DNA of 64,000 nt, taken from positions 62,001 through 126,000 of the forward strand of contig ML978167.1 of assembly GCA_010015745.1 (NCBI GenBank). The letters are read 5' to 3'. Below the pieces are notes generated by a model. The model was given only the letters and a program-made list of their open reading frames with translations. It had not been told where the DNA came from and ran no database searches. Positions 11,565 to 21,717 of this stretch are shown here, piece by piece (position 1 is the stretch's first letter; every line of letters begins with the position of its first letter). This DNA is from Setomelanomma holmii. Lineage: Eukaryota > Ascomycota > Dothideomycetes > Pleosporales > Phaeosphaeriaceae. The position numbers were made by a program, and so were the translations under genes.

Positions 11565-12674
11565 GCACTTGCAATTGTGTGGACAGTCCTATGGGAGTAT
11601 GCATGCAGTGCATTTCTTTTTGTCAGGGTGAGATGCTTGACTTGTTGCAACCTTGCCTGCAGCGATCGAGTGAAGATGATTATTTTCTCACGAAGATTCA
11701 AAAAACCTTGTATCGTGCTTCGGAGAGCATCTCACACATATGGGCTGGAGAGCAGCTTATACAATCGTGATAGGAGGCGCCATCTTCTCAATTTCACATA
11801 TGCATTATCTCGCCTCTTTCGTCTCCCGCAATTTTCTTCTGTCCGTTGGCACTTTTTCAACATCCCGCACTGTGGGGCAACCACTATCGTGAGGCTCACT
11901 CGCATATTGCCTGATTCGGCAAGTACACAACTACTGTAGATCGCGGAGCTATTTGAGGGGCAAAAGGGCACGGAGGGGTATCGAGGGGCATCGAGGGGCA
12001 TCGAGGGGCACGGAGGGGCAAATGTCGAATATGGAGGGGCAAGGAGGGCAAGGGGCGCGGGGTGATGAAGGAGGGGCACGAGCGAGAGCTGAGGTTGACT
12101 TTTCAAATGGAGGGGCACGAACACAACGTATACCAACATCTCTACAAAAGACCAGGGGTTCATATATCCGAATTGGGTTGACGCTGAAATGGTAATCAAT
12201 GGTAGTTAAGACAATGCTTCGCTGTTGCGGCGCTTCTACTCGTATACCACTCGACTACTATTTTGGATATGTACAAACACGAGAGCTTCAAGACAATACC
12301 TGAGTTGTGGTCGCCGTCGAAGCTTGAGGAACAAAGTAATATGCGGATACATTTATCATAGTCCCAGTATCGTTTTCGAACAAAAACATTCTGCAGTTTT
12401 CGTCCACCACAAACAATGTATAGGAGTGGCACAGAACACTGCGGGGTACAACTACAGTAAGCCATACGCCCTGCTCACAACCTGATATCAAATCGCAGAA
12501 TATCCTCGATCAAGCTTAGAAGACCACGCCTTGAGCATTTACCCCGATAGTGCTTACTCCAGAGTGTTGGATGTATAGTACGAGACAACCATGAAAGACG
12601 CTGAAGACTCTTGGAGGCGTGCAACTTCTACAGCGAAATTCGATACCAAAACCCGTCCGAACTTGCGCCTCACA
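11565..12674. other. Intergenic between tRNA-Met and P450
   Basis: About 1.1 kb without a supportable gene. It contains the G-rich repeat block and otherwise unremarkable sequence. Short open frames on both strands show no family features. Confidence 0.5.
11951..12050. repeat. Short G-rich tandem repeat, unit about ATCGAGGGGC
   Basis: A block in which GAGGGGCA/GAGGGGTA motifs recur about every 10 bp, with three consecutive near-identical ATCGAGGGGC units around 11979-12010 and looser copies on both sides. It lies in the gap between tRNA-Met and the P450 gene and is not coding. It looks like a minisatellite. Confidence 0.7.
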
Positions 12675-14238
12675 ATGACAATAGTTACCCTCTTAACAAC
12701 CCTCATCACCCTGCTTATTCCCACCATCCTCATTCCCATCTTCCTCCACCGCATCAACCTACACTTCGCCTCCAAACGCCGCAACTGCACTTCTCCACCC
12801 CTCCGTCCCTCCCGCGACCCCATCTTCGGCCTCGACCTGCTACTCTCCGACATCCGCGCCATCACGCTCAACCGGCGCATCAGAGAGCAATATGCCTCAT
12901 TCCGCAAATACGGGTCCACATACACATTCTACTCCTTCGGCAAGCGCACCATCGCCACTACTGATGCGAGAATCGTGCAGTTCGTGCTGGCAACGGAGAT
13001 GGACAAGTTTGGCGCCGGACCGCCCAGGGCAGCTAGTGTGTCGATGATTGGGCGGGGCGTGATTAATAGTGATGGGGCATTTTGGAAAAAGGGGAGGGAG
13101 ATGATTATGCCGGTATTTGCGAGAGGGCAGATTGCGGATCGGGACATGTTTGGAAGGCATGTGGAGAGGTTGGTGGAGAGGATTGAGGGGCATGGCGTGG
13201 AGGTGGATTTGAAGCCGCTGTTTGATGAGATGGTACATTATGTGGGAAAGAGGCGTGGGTGTGTACTGACGGTTAGCGCAGATTCTGGATGCGGCGTCTG
13301 AGTTCATCTTTGGAGAGTCGCTCGATTCTGCTTCCGCGGACAGAGGCTCGACAGAGGCGCGAGAGTTCATGGATGCATTTAATTACGCTCAACAGAGCGT
13401 GGGAAAGAGAATCCTACTTGGCAAAATGAGCTTTCTCCTCCGCGATCAAAAGTTCTGGGATAGTTGTGAGCTGGTGCAGAAGTTCACCAAGAAGCAGATC
13501 GATCGAGCAGTACATCGCGAGACGGGCGATATTAAGTCCTCTGGGAATAGTGAAGGTAAGATCAAATACAACCTTGTCAAAGAGCTATCAAAAGTCATCA
13601 AAGATGAAGAGACGTTCAGCAGTGCGCTACTTAACGTATTCTTCGGCGGAAGAGACACGCCCGCGGTCGCGTTGAGTAATGTCTTCTTCTGCCTCGCTCG
13701 ACATCCAGGCGTATGGCAGAGCATCCGGGGAGAGGTCGCGGGGTATCAACCAGAAGATCTGACTTTTGAGAACCTGAAAAACATGCGATACCTTCAGCAT
13801 GCCATCAATGAGGGTTTGCGGCTATATCCCGCTCTTCCGACCGTGTCGCGCGACTGCCTTACAGAAACCACGATACCATACGGTGGTGGTCCAGACGGCA
13901 GTCAGCCAGTATGCGCGACTCCAGGAGATAGAGTGTTGTGGAGCGTATATACCATGCATCGGAATCCTGAAGTGTTTGGCGATGACGTGGATGCGTACAG
14001 ACCCGAGCGATGGCAGAGTATTCGACCTGGTTGGCATTACCTTCCGTTCAGTGGAGGGGTGCGACATTGTCCGGCTCAACAGTTGGCACTGTTTTGGGTG
14101 TCGTATGCTGTTGCCCGTATGGCGATGGAGTTCAAGGAGATTAGGAGTGTGGATCCTGTGGAGGAGTATGTCGAGAACTTGAAATTGAACATGGAGAGCG
14201 GCAACGGTGTCAAAGTGGCTTTGACGAGAGACTGTTGA
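12675..14238 (+). CDS. Cytochrome P450, fatty-acid/alkane hydroxylase-like (CYP52-type)
   Basis: Heme monooxygenase of 504 aa from two exons, 12675-13232 and 13282-14238, with a 49-bp intron. ATG 12675 was chosen because it directly precedes a membrane anchor (TIVTLLTTLITLLIPTILIP); an in-frame ATG at 12591 would add 28 polar residues. Motifs in order: the C-helix WKKGREMIMPVF, the I-helix FFGGRDTPAV, the ExxR motif in NEGLRLYPALP, the PERW motif, and the heme loop FSGGVRHCPAQQLALFW with the Cys ligand. The heme loop has Pro-Ala where Cys-x-Gly is usual. The overall look (AYRPERW, P-x-x-R) is that of CYP52/CYP539-like omega-hydroxylases acting on fatty acids or alkanes. The substrate class is an inference. 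Confidence 0.88.
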
Positions 14239-16339
14239 AGAAAGTTATTGTGTTTGGCGACGGCGTGAAATACAACACTACTGGGATTTCGGGCGCGAGT
14301 TATCCTGGAGTATCGGTGAGCACGCTTCGGCCTATGCTCAGTGTGATAATCTAGGTTCTTAAGAGAAAATAGCGTCGGGAGACAGCAGTCACAGTCGTGC
14401 TGGCGGTGAAGTGTCAAGCTATCGTTTGGTGATTTTGAGGCGTGTAACAAACAGTTTCGCATTCCTGGTATCTGCGATGCAGCCAATAGGACGCCGGCCG
14501 ACTTTGCTGATGTGCAACAGAGCTTACTTTCACCATTCCTAGATCACTTCATCCCGAAACTCCTCGCGCACGCCCATTCAGTCGGAGAGTGCTTCATGGA
14601 GTGCTGAAGCGCTCCGCGGCGCTCTAACATAATGGTAATCGGTGCCACAAAGTGTGCTGTATAGCTTCAGGCAGCACTCAGAACCCAAAGAATCCGAAGC
14701 ATGCATCGGTCAAACTTCGCCCACAGCATCCTAGCTCTGGCTGGAAGATGGACGACTTGACTAACAAGAACAAGCCTGCCTGGTATGTCGTCGACATTGG
14801 CCAGTCAAAGAAGATCCGTGAGCGAGTCTCATATCACAAGCACCCCAGGCACTCTGATGGACATCCTTACCCTGGAAAATCAGCTTCAGCAAAACCTTGT
14901 CTCCACTACTATACCTGGAGGCAGCCAGGCTAAGGTTCCGCCTTTGTGTTACTCGGCAAGCTCCCACCGAAAAGTTCCTTGGTGTAGGAGAACGACATTT
15001 TCCTGAACATCGTCGAGCAGCATCTCGGAGTTGTCTTTCGGCATTCCCTGAGATAATGCTCCAGGACCACCCGTCCGCAGGCATTGACATCAGCCAGCCG
15101 CATCGCGGTCTGATGATGGCCCGTGTCATGGTCCAAGGCTCTCAGTTAGGCGGAAAGGAGGGTGGCTGAATGTGTTCGCCCTTGCGTTGCTGCGGTATAT
15201 ACCGCCGAGTGACACAGGTAGAGTCCCAAGCAATGCGCTGAAGTCTGATTCTCACAGTGCAGGCTCAGCACTTTGTGGCTCGGGTATTGGCATTACAACG
15301 AAGCCTGGGTATCCACGAGAACTTTCGTCTCTCGCATTCAGCAAGTAGGAAAGTCTCTGAGGATAGACAGGAATGTTTTTGCAGGCAATTCATGGCGTCG
15401 ACCATGGGGAGCTCGAGCATGGAAATCGTCGCTCGCATTTGTATACGTGTCCTGGCAATTCACGCACACCTTCTCTTCTCACTCTTCAGCCAGGCTTGAA
15501 CCTCAAAATATTGCAAAGAGTAAGCTGGCTGACCTCAACTACATTCCACAGCCGAGTAAGAAGGCTCGAGATATGTTGAGGATATCCGATCTTTATGCAT
15601 GGAGGAATTTGGTAGCCAACACGATTTGCCTTCTCGAAAAACCTTTTTTGGAAGCCCCATGGGAGGAAACCGTCGTGCCTTCCCGGATGAGATTGTCATT
15701 AAGGATGCCGGGAAGGATGTTGCTGCTGCCTCACGAATTATACCAGCTAGAGACACCAAAGCTGTCGAAAGTCCTTCAAACCCTTCACTAGAACAAAAGG
15801 CATGACGGCATCTACTTCGAATCGGCACACTCCCTATGGCGACGAACTTCAACACCGGCGGCGAAGAATGCCGTTGAAGTTATTCGAAAAGGTTGATGGA
15901 ACATACGAGCTTCCTGTAGGTCTTCTTCAATAGTATCGATGGACGGGCGACGAAAACCAATAACTGGATTGTCTGAAGACCTGCACGGGGACCTAAAGCG
16001 ATGTCGGTTATATTGAAGTGGGACGCGAAGACGCACAAAGCGCCGCAAGGCTTGGCCATAACTTTTGAAAGTGAGTACAAGTCCTTGCTGGACCTACGTG
16101 CATGGTAAAGTCTGACGTTGCTGACATCAAAACCATGATAGCAAACGTTGGTGTTTCGAGTTTGGTTTCCCTGGCAACGACTCTGATGTTCCTGTCAACA
16201 TGGACACGGACGCGTCCACGAGCCGCCATGTCGGCTAGCGCCAACGCCTCAATCTCGACCTCCCTTGGACAACCTGGGGAGCAAAGAACTTCCACGACCC
16301 TACGCGCCGGCGCTCGATTCACGACACCCACGTAAAAAC
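14239..16339. other. Coding-like fragments without a resolvable gene
   Basis: This 2.1-kb stretch holds several short plus-strand segments that look protein-like but sit in different frames: around 14750-14830, 14940-15170, 15540-15600, 15599-15805, 15800-15910 and 16143-16232. The last ends with a stop, and its upstream boundary could be an acceptor near 16141. Candidate introns between them are too short or out of phase, so I cannot assemble one protein. It may be a decayed multi-exon gene, or a real gene with introns I failed to place. No family is recognised. Confidence 0.35.
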
Positions 16340-19300
16340 ATGCACCGATACTCAGCAGGCACGCCGTGCCCTGCGCCGAGCCTATCATTCTCGAGTAATT
16401 CCTGCCAGCATGGGCAACGCTCGTCTATTTACGCGCCCAGCTATGGACCAGACGATACGACTGCGAACCTTGAATACACAACAGAGCTCAAAGCAAGCCT
16501 ACGCAACGCGAGGCCACGACGACCAACGCGCAATATGCGCAAACCAACATTCGATCCGTCACTCGACATCTTCGAAGATGTCGCGCAAGAAGAGCAGAAA
16601 CAGGCAGCTCTTGAGGTCAAGAGACGAAGTCGCGCGTCGATAATGCCGGAAGGCTCAAGGATCAAGCGAACGACAATGCTCGCTCACCCAGCACAACGCA
16701 TTCCCAAATCTGTGCCTCCAGTCCAAGAACCACAATCCATGAAGCCGCACCGGAGACGCGTCTCACCTATGCCCTCTGACAGGCAAGAACGCGATTTCAA
16801 CGCCACCATACAACTGCAGGAAGATGTCCTGGAGAAGAGGGAGCTTCGGAAGCAGGGCCCTAAGAAGGACCCGCGTCGGAGGACTATCTATGTACCGTCT
16901 GACGACACTACAATCATGACGATACATCCAGGACAAGCGTCGCATGCTCCCCGCAATGGAAGGGAGAACTCTCCAGACATTGGCCTTGATCTGGTCACCC
17001 TTTCAGAGGAGGAGAACAATCTCGTCCCCGTACTTAAGAAAGTGAAGAAGGCTCCCAGGAAGTCACTGGCTGCACCGCCAAAGCGCGTACCGCTAATCTC
17101 CACCACAAGATCGCTCCAGAGCGTATCATTTGCAAGCGATGTGATTGGCTCCGGCGACGGTAAAGAGAATCTGCCACCTGGCGTGGAGATCATCGAAAAG
17201 AAAGGTTCGAGCACGATCATCGAAGTAAATTTTCCAAAGGCGGAAACCAGGCAGCCCATCACGAAAGCTCCGGCAAGAGTTCATTTCAACACTGCCAAAG
17301 CTTCTACCAACACCTCGCAGGCTCGGACCAAGTTGACGGGATCCCAGAAACGCCCACGATCACAAGTCGGCTACGATGAGTCGCCCGCGAAGTCGATCAA
17401 GGCTCGTGCAGACGGAACTGCCTCGATGGCAAGCAGCAGGGCAGCTCTCAGGGAAACGATCAAAGAAGCAAAAGCAAAAGCCTCCAAGTCAGGTCGAACA
17501 CCGTTGTCCTCATCCCCTTTCCACACCAACAAGTCACCACCCACAGCGCTGCGTCGTCAGAGAACGGGGAAAGCACAGCCCAGTGTAAGCATGATGTCCA
17601 TAGTTGGCCAGCCGCAACCCGCAAAGGAGAAATATCCAGTTTTGACAGAAGACCTCACCCGTCCAGAGATGTATGAAGACAACTGGCTCACCTACCAAGA
17701 AGTCGCCATTACGCAATTACTCAATTCAGTATTCGACTCAGCAAACAAAGATCCCAACGCAGAGCAGAGTCCTGAAGATCTGCGCAAGAGGATGCTGGCG
17801 CTATACCATGAGCCAGCCATGCCACCACTGCACAAACGGCTACAAGCGTCCCTGCAGTACGGTGCGCTAAGCATACCAAAAGATCTCCTAGCCCAGACTC
17901 TTCGGTTGAAAGATGACGTTGGACTAAGAAAGAAGTTCCTGAATCTCTGGACGAAATCGTATGACCTCAATGCACTACGTGCGGCAGCCGAGACTGTCAT
18001 CGGACGGCAGATAACGACACCTTGCAGGCTCTCAACGGGCTCCACTAGTTCTGACGACGGCTCAAGAATGTATCGCGCTGAGCGCCGCGCGATCGAGAAG
18101 TTCTTGGACGCCTTTCTCATCAAGAATGAGGATGCTGTTCGCGTAAAGCTGGGAGCCGGAAGCATTGCTAGTATTGCACGTGGCGACGATGACTTTGGCT
18201 CCCAAGGCTGGTCCTGGAGGCGCACCGCTCTTCGCAGTCTGATGCTGGTCCTGTTGCTCGACAAAGCCAAAACATCGGAATGTCTTCCAGGGTGCCTGTT
18301 TCAAACCACTTCAGCACACAAGACTTCGGTTGAGATTCTGCATCAGCTTTCGAATCTGCTGCTTCCATCCTTGGGCGACATCACGCGTCCGCTCGGCCAC
18401 CTCAACTTCAAGGTGGAGCATGCTCAATACCCACTGCAAGAGTACACCTACCATATCGACAATATTGCTATCGATTTGCGAGACGGTATCACCTTGACTC
18501 GTCTTGTGGAATTGCTTCTATATTCACGATCAACACTGATCGATCAGCACGAGAGTTCTGTCACGATCGCCTTGCCCACTGGCGAGCTGCTTACGAGTGA
18601 CTTCGACGTGAATGATACCGCGGATTGCTGGGTTCTCTCGCAACACCTCAAGTATCCCGCCATTGGTCGTCCACAGAAGGTGTACAATGTACAGATCGCT
18701 CTGTCAGCTCTCCAGAGCGTGCGCGGCCTGCCAAGTCAAGCTGTTGATGGCATCAAGGCCGATGACATCGTGGATGGTCATCGCGAGAAGACACTGAGTC
18801 TTCTGTGGTCGCTTGTTGGAAAGTGCGGTCTCGGAAGCCTGGTGGACTGGCCACAGATTGTCAAGGAAACATCAATTTTCCGCGATCAATGGTACGACAC
18901 TCGCGACAACTACGAAGACCGCGATCTCGACTCGGACGACGATGAGGCGACGACTGAGCTAGACGGCATGGAATATCACAAGCGATGCCTTTTTTCCTGG
19001 TCGCGTTCAATTGCACGTCTGCGTGGGATGCGCGTGACGAATCTCACGACGTCCTTTGCGAACAAAAAGGTCCTCGAGGTCATTGTTGACACCTACCTCC
19101 CGCCGATCATGGTGACTACAGTTGACGGTCGATTGGGCCTAGCAGCCAAACTCAAAGCTGTTGGTTGCTCCAACTCGTTCATCGCATTGTTCACACCACA
19201 ACACGCTTCTGCGCGATCCATCCCATCGCAAGACTTTACATTGCTCACGCTCTCCTTCCTGGCCTCCCGTCTCTTACCGCTCTGCCTTACACATCGTGCC

Positions 19301-19612
19301 GCAACTACAATTCAGCGCGCGTTCCGTCAACATCTAGCTCGTCGTAGGACTAGTCAACGTATCGCTTTATTGAAGATAGCGCAAGATTGCGCTGTCGTTG
19401 CTCAGACTCGCGAACGCCTTGTCAATGCCGCTACAGTCATACAGAGACGGTGGACAGGCATCTTGCAGACTAGGAGAGAACAACTGGAGAGCGACGTTTT
19501 GGCATTCCAGGCTCTTGCACGGGGCTGGGCGATTAGGAGGTGGGTGCGGCGCATTACTGCGGGAAGAATTGGTGGGAAGGAGAAGGTGAGGCGCGTCAGG
19601 GGAGGCTGGTGA
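16340..19612 (+). CDS. ASPM/Asp-like calmodulin-binding spindle protein (fungal Sha1 type)
   Basis: Single-exon gene of 1090 aa. The N-terminal half is basic and disordered. The middle has an EDNWLTYQE segment and a helical region. A calponin-homology-like segment follows at about residues 720-850 (YTYHIDNIAIDLRDGITLTRLVELLL, LKYPAIGRPQKVYNVQIALSAL). IQ-type motifs close the protein (AATTIQRAFRQHLARRR and AATVIQRRWTGILQTRR). This order, CH then IQ, is that of animal ASPM/Asp and the fungal calmodulin-binding Sha1 proteins, which act at spindle poles. ATG 16340 gives MHRYSAGTPCPAPS, matching the usual fungal start; the frame stays open a little further upstream without an ATG. Calmodulin binding and spindle role are inferred from the family. 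Confidence 0.85.
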   Translation: MHRYSAGTPCPAPSLSFSSNSCQHGQRSSIYAPSYGPDDTTANLEYTTELKASLRNARPRRPTRNMRKPTFDPSLDIFEDVAQEEQKQAALEVKRRSRASIMPEGSRIKRTTMLAHPAQRIPKSVPPVQEPQSMKPHRRRVSPMPSDRQERDFNATIQLQEDVLEKRELRKQGPKKDPRRRTIYVPSDDTTIMTIHPGQASHAPRNGRENSPDIGLDLVTLSEEENNLVPVLKKVKKAPRKSLAAPPKRVPLISTTRSLQSVSFASDVIGSGDGKENLPPGVEIIEKKGSSTIIEVNFPKAETRQPITKAPARVHFNTAKASTNTSQARTKLTGSQKRPRSQVGYDESPAKSIKARADGTASMASSRAALRETIKEAKAKASKSGRTPLSSSPFHTNKSPPTALRRQRTGKAQPSVSMMSIVGQPQPAKEKYPVLTEDLTRPEMYEDNWLTYQEVAITQLLNSVFDSANKDPNAEQSPEDLRKRMLALYHEPAMPPLHKRLQASLQYGALSIPKDLLAQTLRLKDDVGLRKKFLNLWTKSYDLNALRAAAETVIGRQITTPCRLSTGSTSSDDGSRMYRAERRAIEKFLDAFLIKNEDAVRVKLGAGSIASIARGDDDFGSQGWSWRRTALRSLMLVLLLDKAKTSECLPGCLFQTTSAHKTSVEILHQLSNLLLPSLGDITRPLGHLNFKVEHAQYPLQEYTYHIDNIAIDLRDGITLTRLVELLLYSRSTLIDQHESSVTIALPTGELLTSDFDVNDTADCWVLSQHLKYPAIGRPQKVYNVQIALSALQSVRGLPSQAVDGIKADDIVDGHREKTLSLLWSLVGKCGLGSLVDWPQIVKETSIFRDQWYDTRDNYEDRDLDSDDDEATTELDGMEYHKRCLFSWSRSIARLRGMRVTNLTTSFANKKVLEVIVDTYLPPIMVTTVDGRLGLAAKLKAVGCSNSFIALFTPQHASARSIPSQDFTLLTLSFLASRLLPLCLTHRAATTIQRAFRQHLARRRTSQRIALLKIAQDCAVVAQTRERLVNAATVIQRRWTGILQTRREQLESDVLAFQALARGWAIRRWVRRITAGRIGGKEKVRRVRGGW

Positions 19613-20134
19613 GATGTTGCGTCGTTCTCTAAGAGTGGCACGCGGGGCTTTGAGGGTATTCAGGAACCATCAGATTGGTTTGGTCTGAGATCGAAAGTCG
19701 AGTCTTCAATTTTGGAGTTTGTCGGGATTCCTTTGGGGCGGCAATATTGATACCACTTGACCTTCTTGTTACAACATTGAAGCGTTATGACATAATAAAA
19801 TGCTCAGGTTTGGTGTGAACATGATTCGCTGGCGCTTGTGGTCGTGAATGTGTGTGTCGTGTTGTTGCGAAGCTGGAGCAAAGCCCAAAATACGAAGGAG
19901 CTCGTATTTTCTGAGCCCTAGGCCCTAGGCCAAATTTGGTGTAGTCCTAGTGCTCAATAAATACGAGCCTCTTCGTAGAGCAGTGACGCACCATGTCGGC
20001 GGAATCTCGGCAAGTGGGCTTAGAGTGTTGACGCGAACACCTTCACACCAACCAAACATCGTGTCATGCCCGCGACTTCTCGAGATCTGCTACACTCGAG
20101 AGGATGATTTTGATACTCGACCCGCGACTCAAAT
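19613..20134. other. Intergenic, no gene seen
   Basis: This 522-bp spacer separates the Sha1-like gene and ldb17, which run in the same direction. It contains the perfect small palindromic repeat CCCTAGGCCCTAGG near 19916-19930. Nothing else stands out. Confidence 0.5.
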
Positions 20135-21717
20135 ATGGCATTTGAGGTGTCGTACAACCTCGACAATGAGCAGCAGTTCTGGGATGGTGAGAGCGCTTGC
20201 AACCCCACCACTGCAGTCCACGAGCTAAACAGCGACACAGAGCTAGACGACATTGTTTCGACGCGCTGTCAGGAACACGAGATTATCGACAACTCTCTGC
20301 GTTCCTTCTTTAACGTCACCACCAGCTACAAGGGTATGTCACTGCACACCGGCCACCATGGCCATGGTTGACGACAAGCAGCCGAGTACCTACAGACCGA
20401 CTACAGTGTCGCGAAATGCATCTTCCGCTTGTTGGAAGGTGACCTCTATGTCACCCACAAGGACTATGTGCGGCGACAAATAATATATTGCTTGCTACAG
20501 GTGCGACACTCGACACGCAATTTCGACTTCAAGGCTGACGAGAGCTCAGGAAGAAGACAACCCCACACTTCACATTGTCGCGGCATTCCTTCTATACGAT
20601 GGCCGCCACAGTAACGATGACGCAATCTTAGAGATGATGCAGTCCGAGAGCACCTTTCCTCGACTCGTCGAGCTCGTACAGATGAGCAGCGTACAGGAAG
20701 ATACGCAACTCCATCAAATGCTACTGGAGCTGCTCTACGAATCATCGCGAGTCCAGCGTCTGACTTGGGAAGACTTCAGTACGTCAGCACATGATCATGG
20801 GCATATCAGTCCTTTGAGGAGATGCATTAAACTGACATCATCTGCTCAACAGTGGCTGTCAACGACGACTTTATCATATACCTTCTGGACATCATCGAGG
20901 GCGCTTCTGACGACGCGGATGACCCATACCACTATCCTGTCATACGTGTACTGGTCGGTATCATGCAAAGTCTCCTATGTACCAAGCTAATGCGCAACAG
21001 CTAGTCCTCAACGAGCAATACTTGGTGGCTTCCACCACCCAACATAGCGATGGCCGGCCCGGAGTCATAAACCGCGTCATCAAAGCCATATCCACCCATG
21101 GTATGACTTACAAGACGTTTGGCTGCAACTTGATCCTGTTGCTAAATCGCGAGTCCGAAACTTCCCAGCAACTGCTGATACTAAAGCTGCTTTATCTTTT
21201 GTTCGGCAACCCCTCCACGGCCGAGTACTTCTACACCAACGATCTTCATGTCCTCGTCGATGTCATTCTTCGTAACCTTATCGATCTGCCGCATGACTCG
21301 CCTGCAGCCAGCGCGTTACGGCATACGTATCTTCGTGTTTTATACCCGATCTTGATGCACAGTCAGATCAGCAAACCACCACACTACAAGCGTGACGAAC
21401 TCCTGAGACTGCTTCACCTGCTTGTTACTAGCGGCACGCACTTTGCTCCTGTGGATGAGACCACGCAACGGCTAGTCACACGTTGCACGAGTGTGAAGTG
21501 GTTGCAGGTGGCCAACAATGAATCGGGTACGAACGGCAACAGCAACACAACTTCACCAATTGACCATGCGTCCAATGGCCAGAAAGAGCTGGCGAGGCGC
21601 GCTCTTGGCATGAGCGTACAGGGGGGCAATGAAAGCTCAACCAGTGTGCTCGAGATTGCTGGACATACCGAGAAACCAGGTGTGCAAACTCCAAGCATTG
21701 GGAAACTCGCACAATGA
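20135..21717 (+). CDS. ldb17: Ldb17/SPIN90-like endocytic actin regulator
   Basis: Protein of the SPIN90/Ldb17 leucine-rich-domain family, which promotes actin patch formation in endocytosis by activating Arp2/3 and binding SH3 proteins. Five exons: 20135-20333, 20382-20500, 20550-20778, 20853-20953 and 21001-21717, giving 454 aa. Conserved segments include EYLQTDYSVAKCIFRLLE, LHIVAAFLLYDGR, YHYPVIRVLLVLNEQY, GCNLILLLNRE and LRHTYLRVLYPIL. EKPGVQTPS close to the C-terminus matches other fungal homologues. These usually continue with a proline-rich SH3-binding tail, but here the frame stops 14 residues after EKPGVQ. A different frame stays open from 21629 to 22156, so a missed intron or a frameshift could have shortened the tail. 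The core call is firm; the C-terminus is doubtful. Confidence 0.85.

Noticed and set aside
16265..16339. Upstream extension of the Sha1-like protein from a TTG codon
   Set aside because: TTG is not a likely eukaryotic start; ATG 16340 gives the opening typical of the family.
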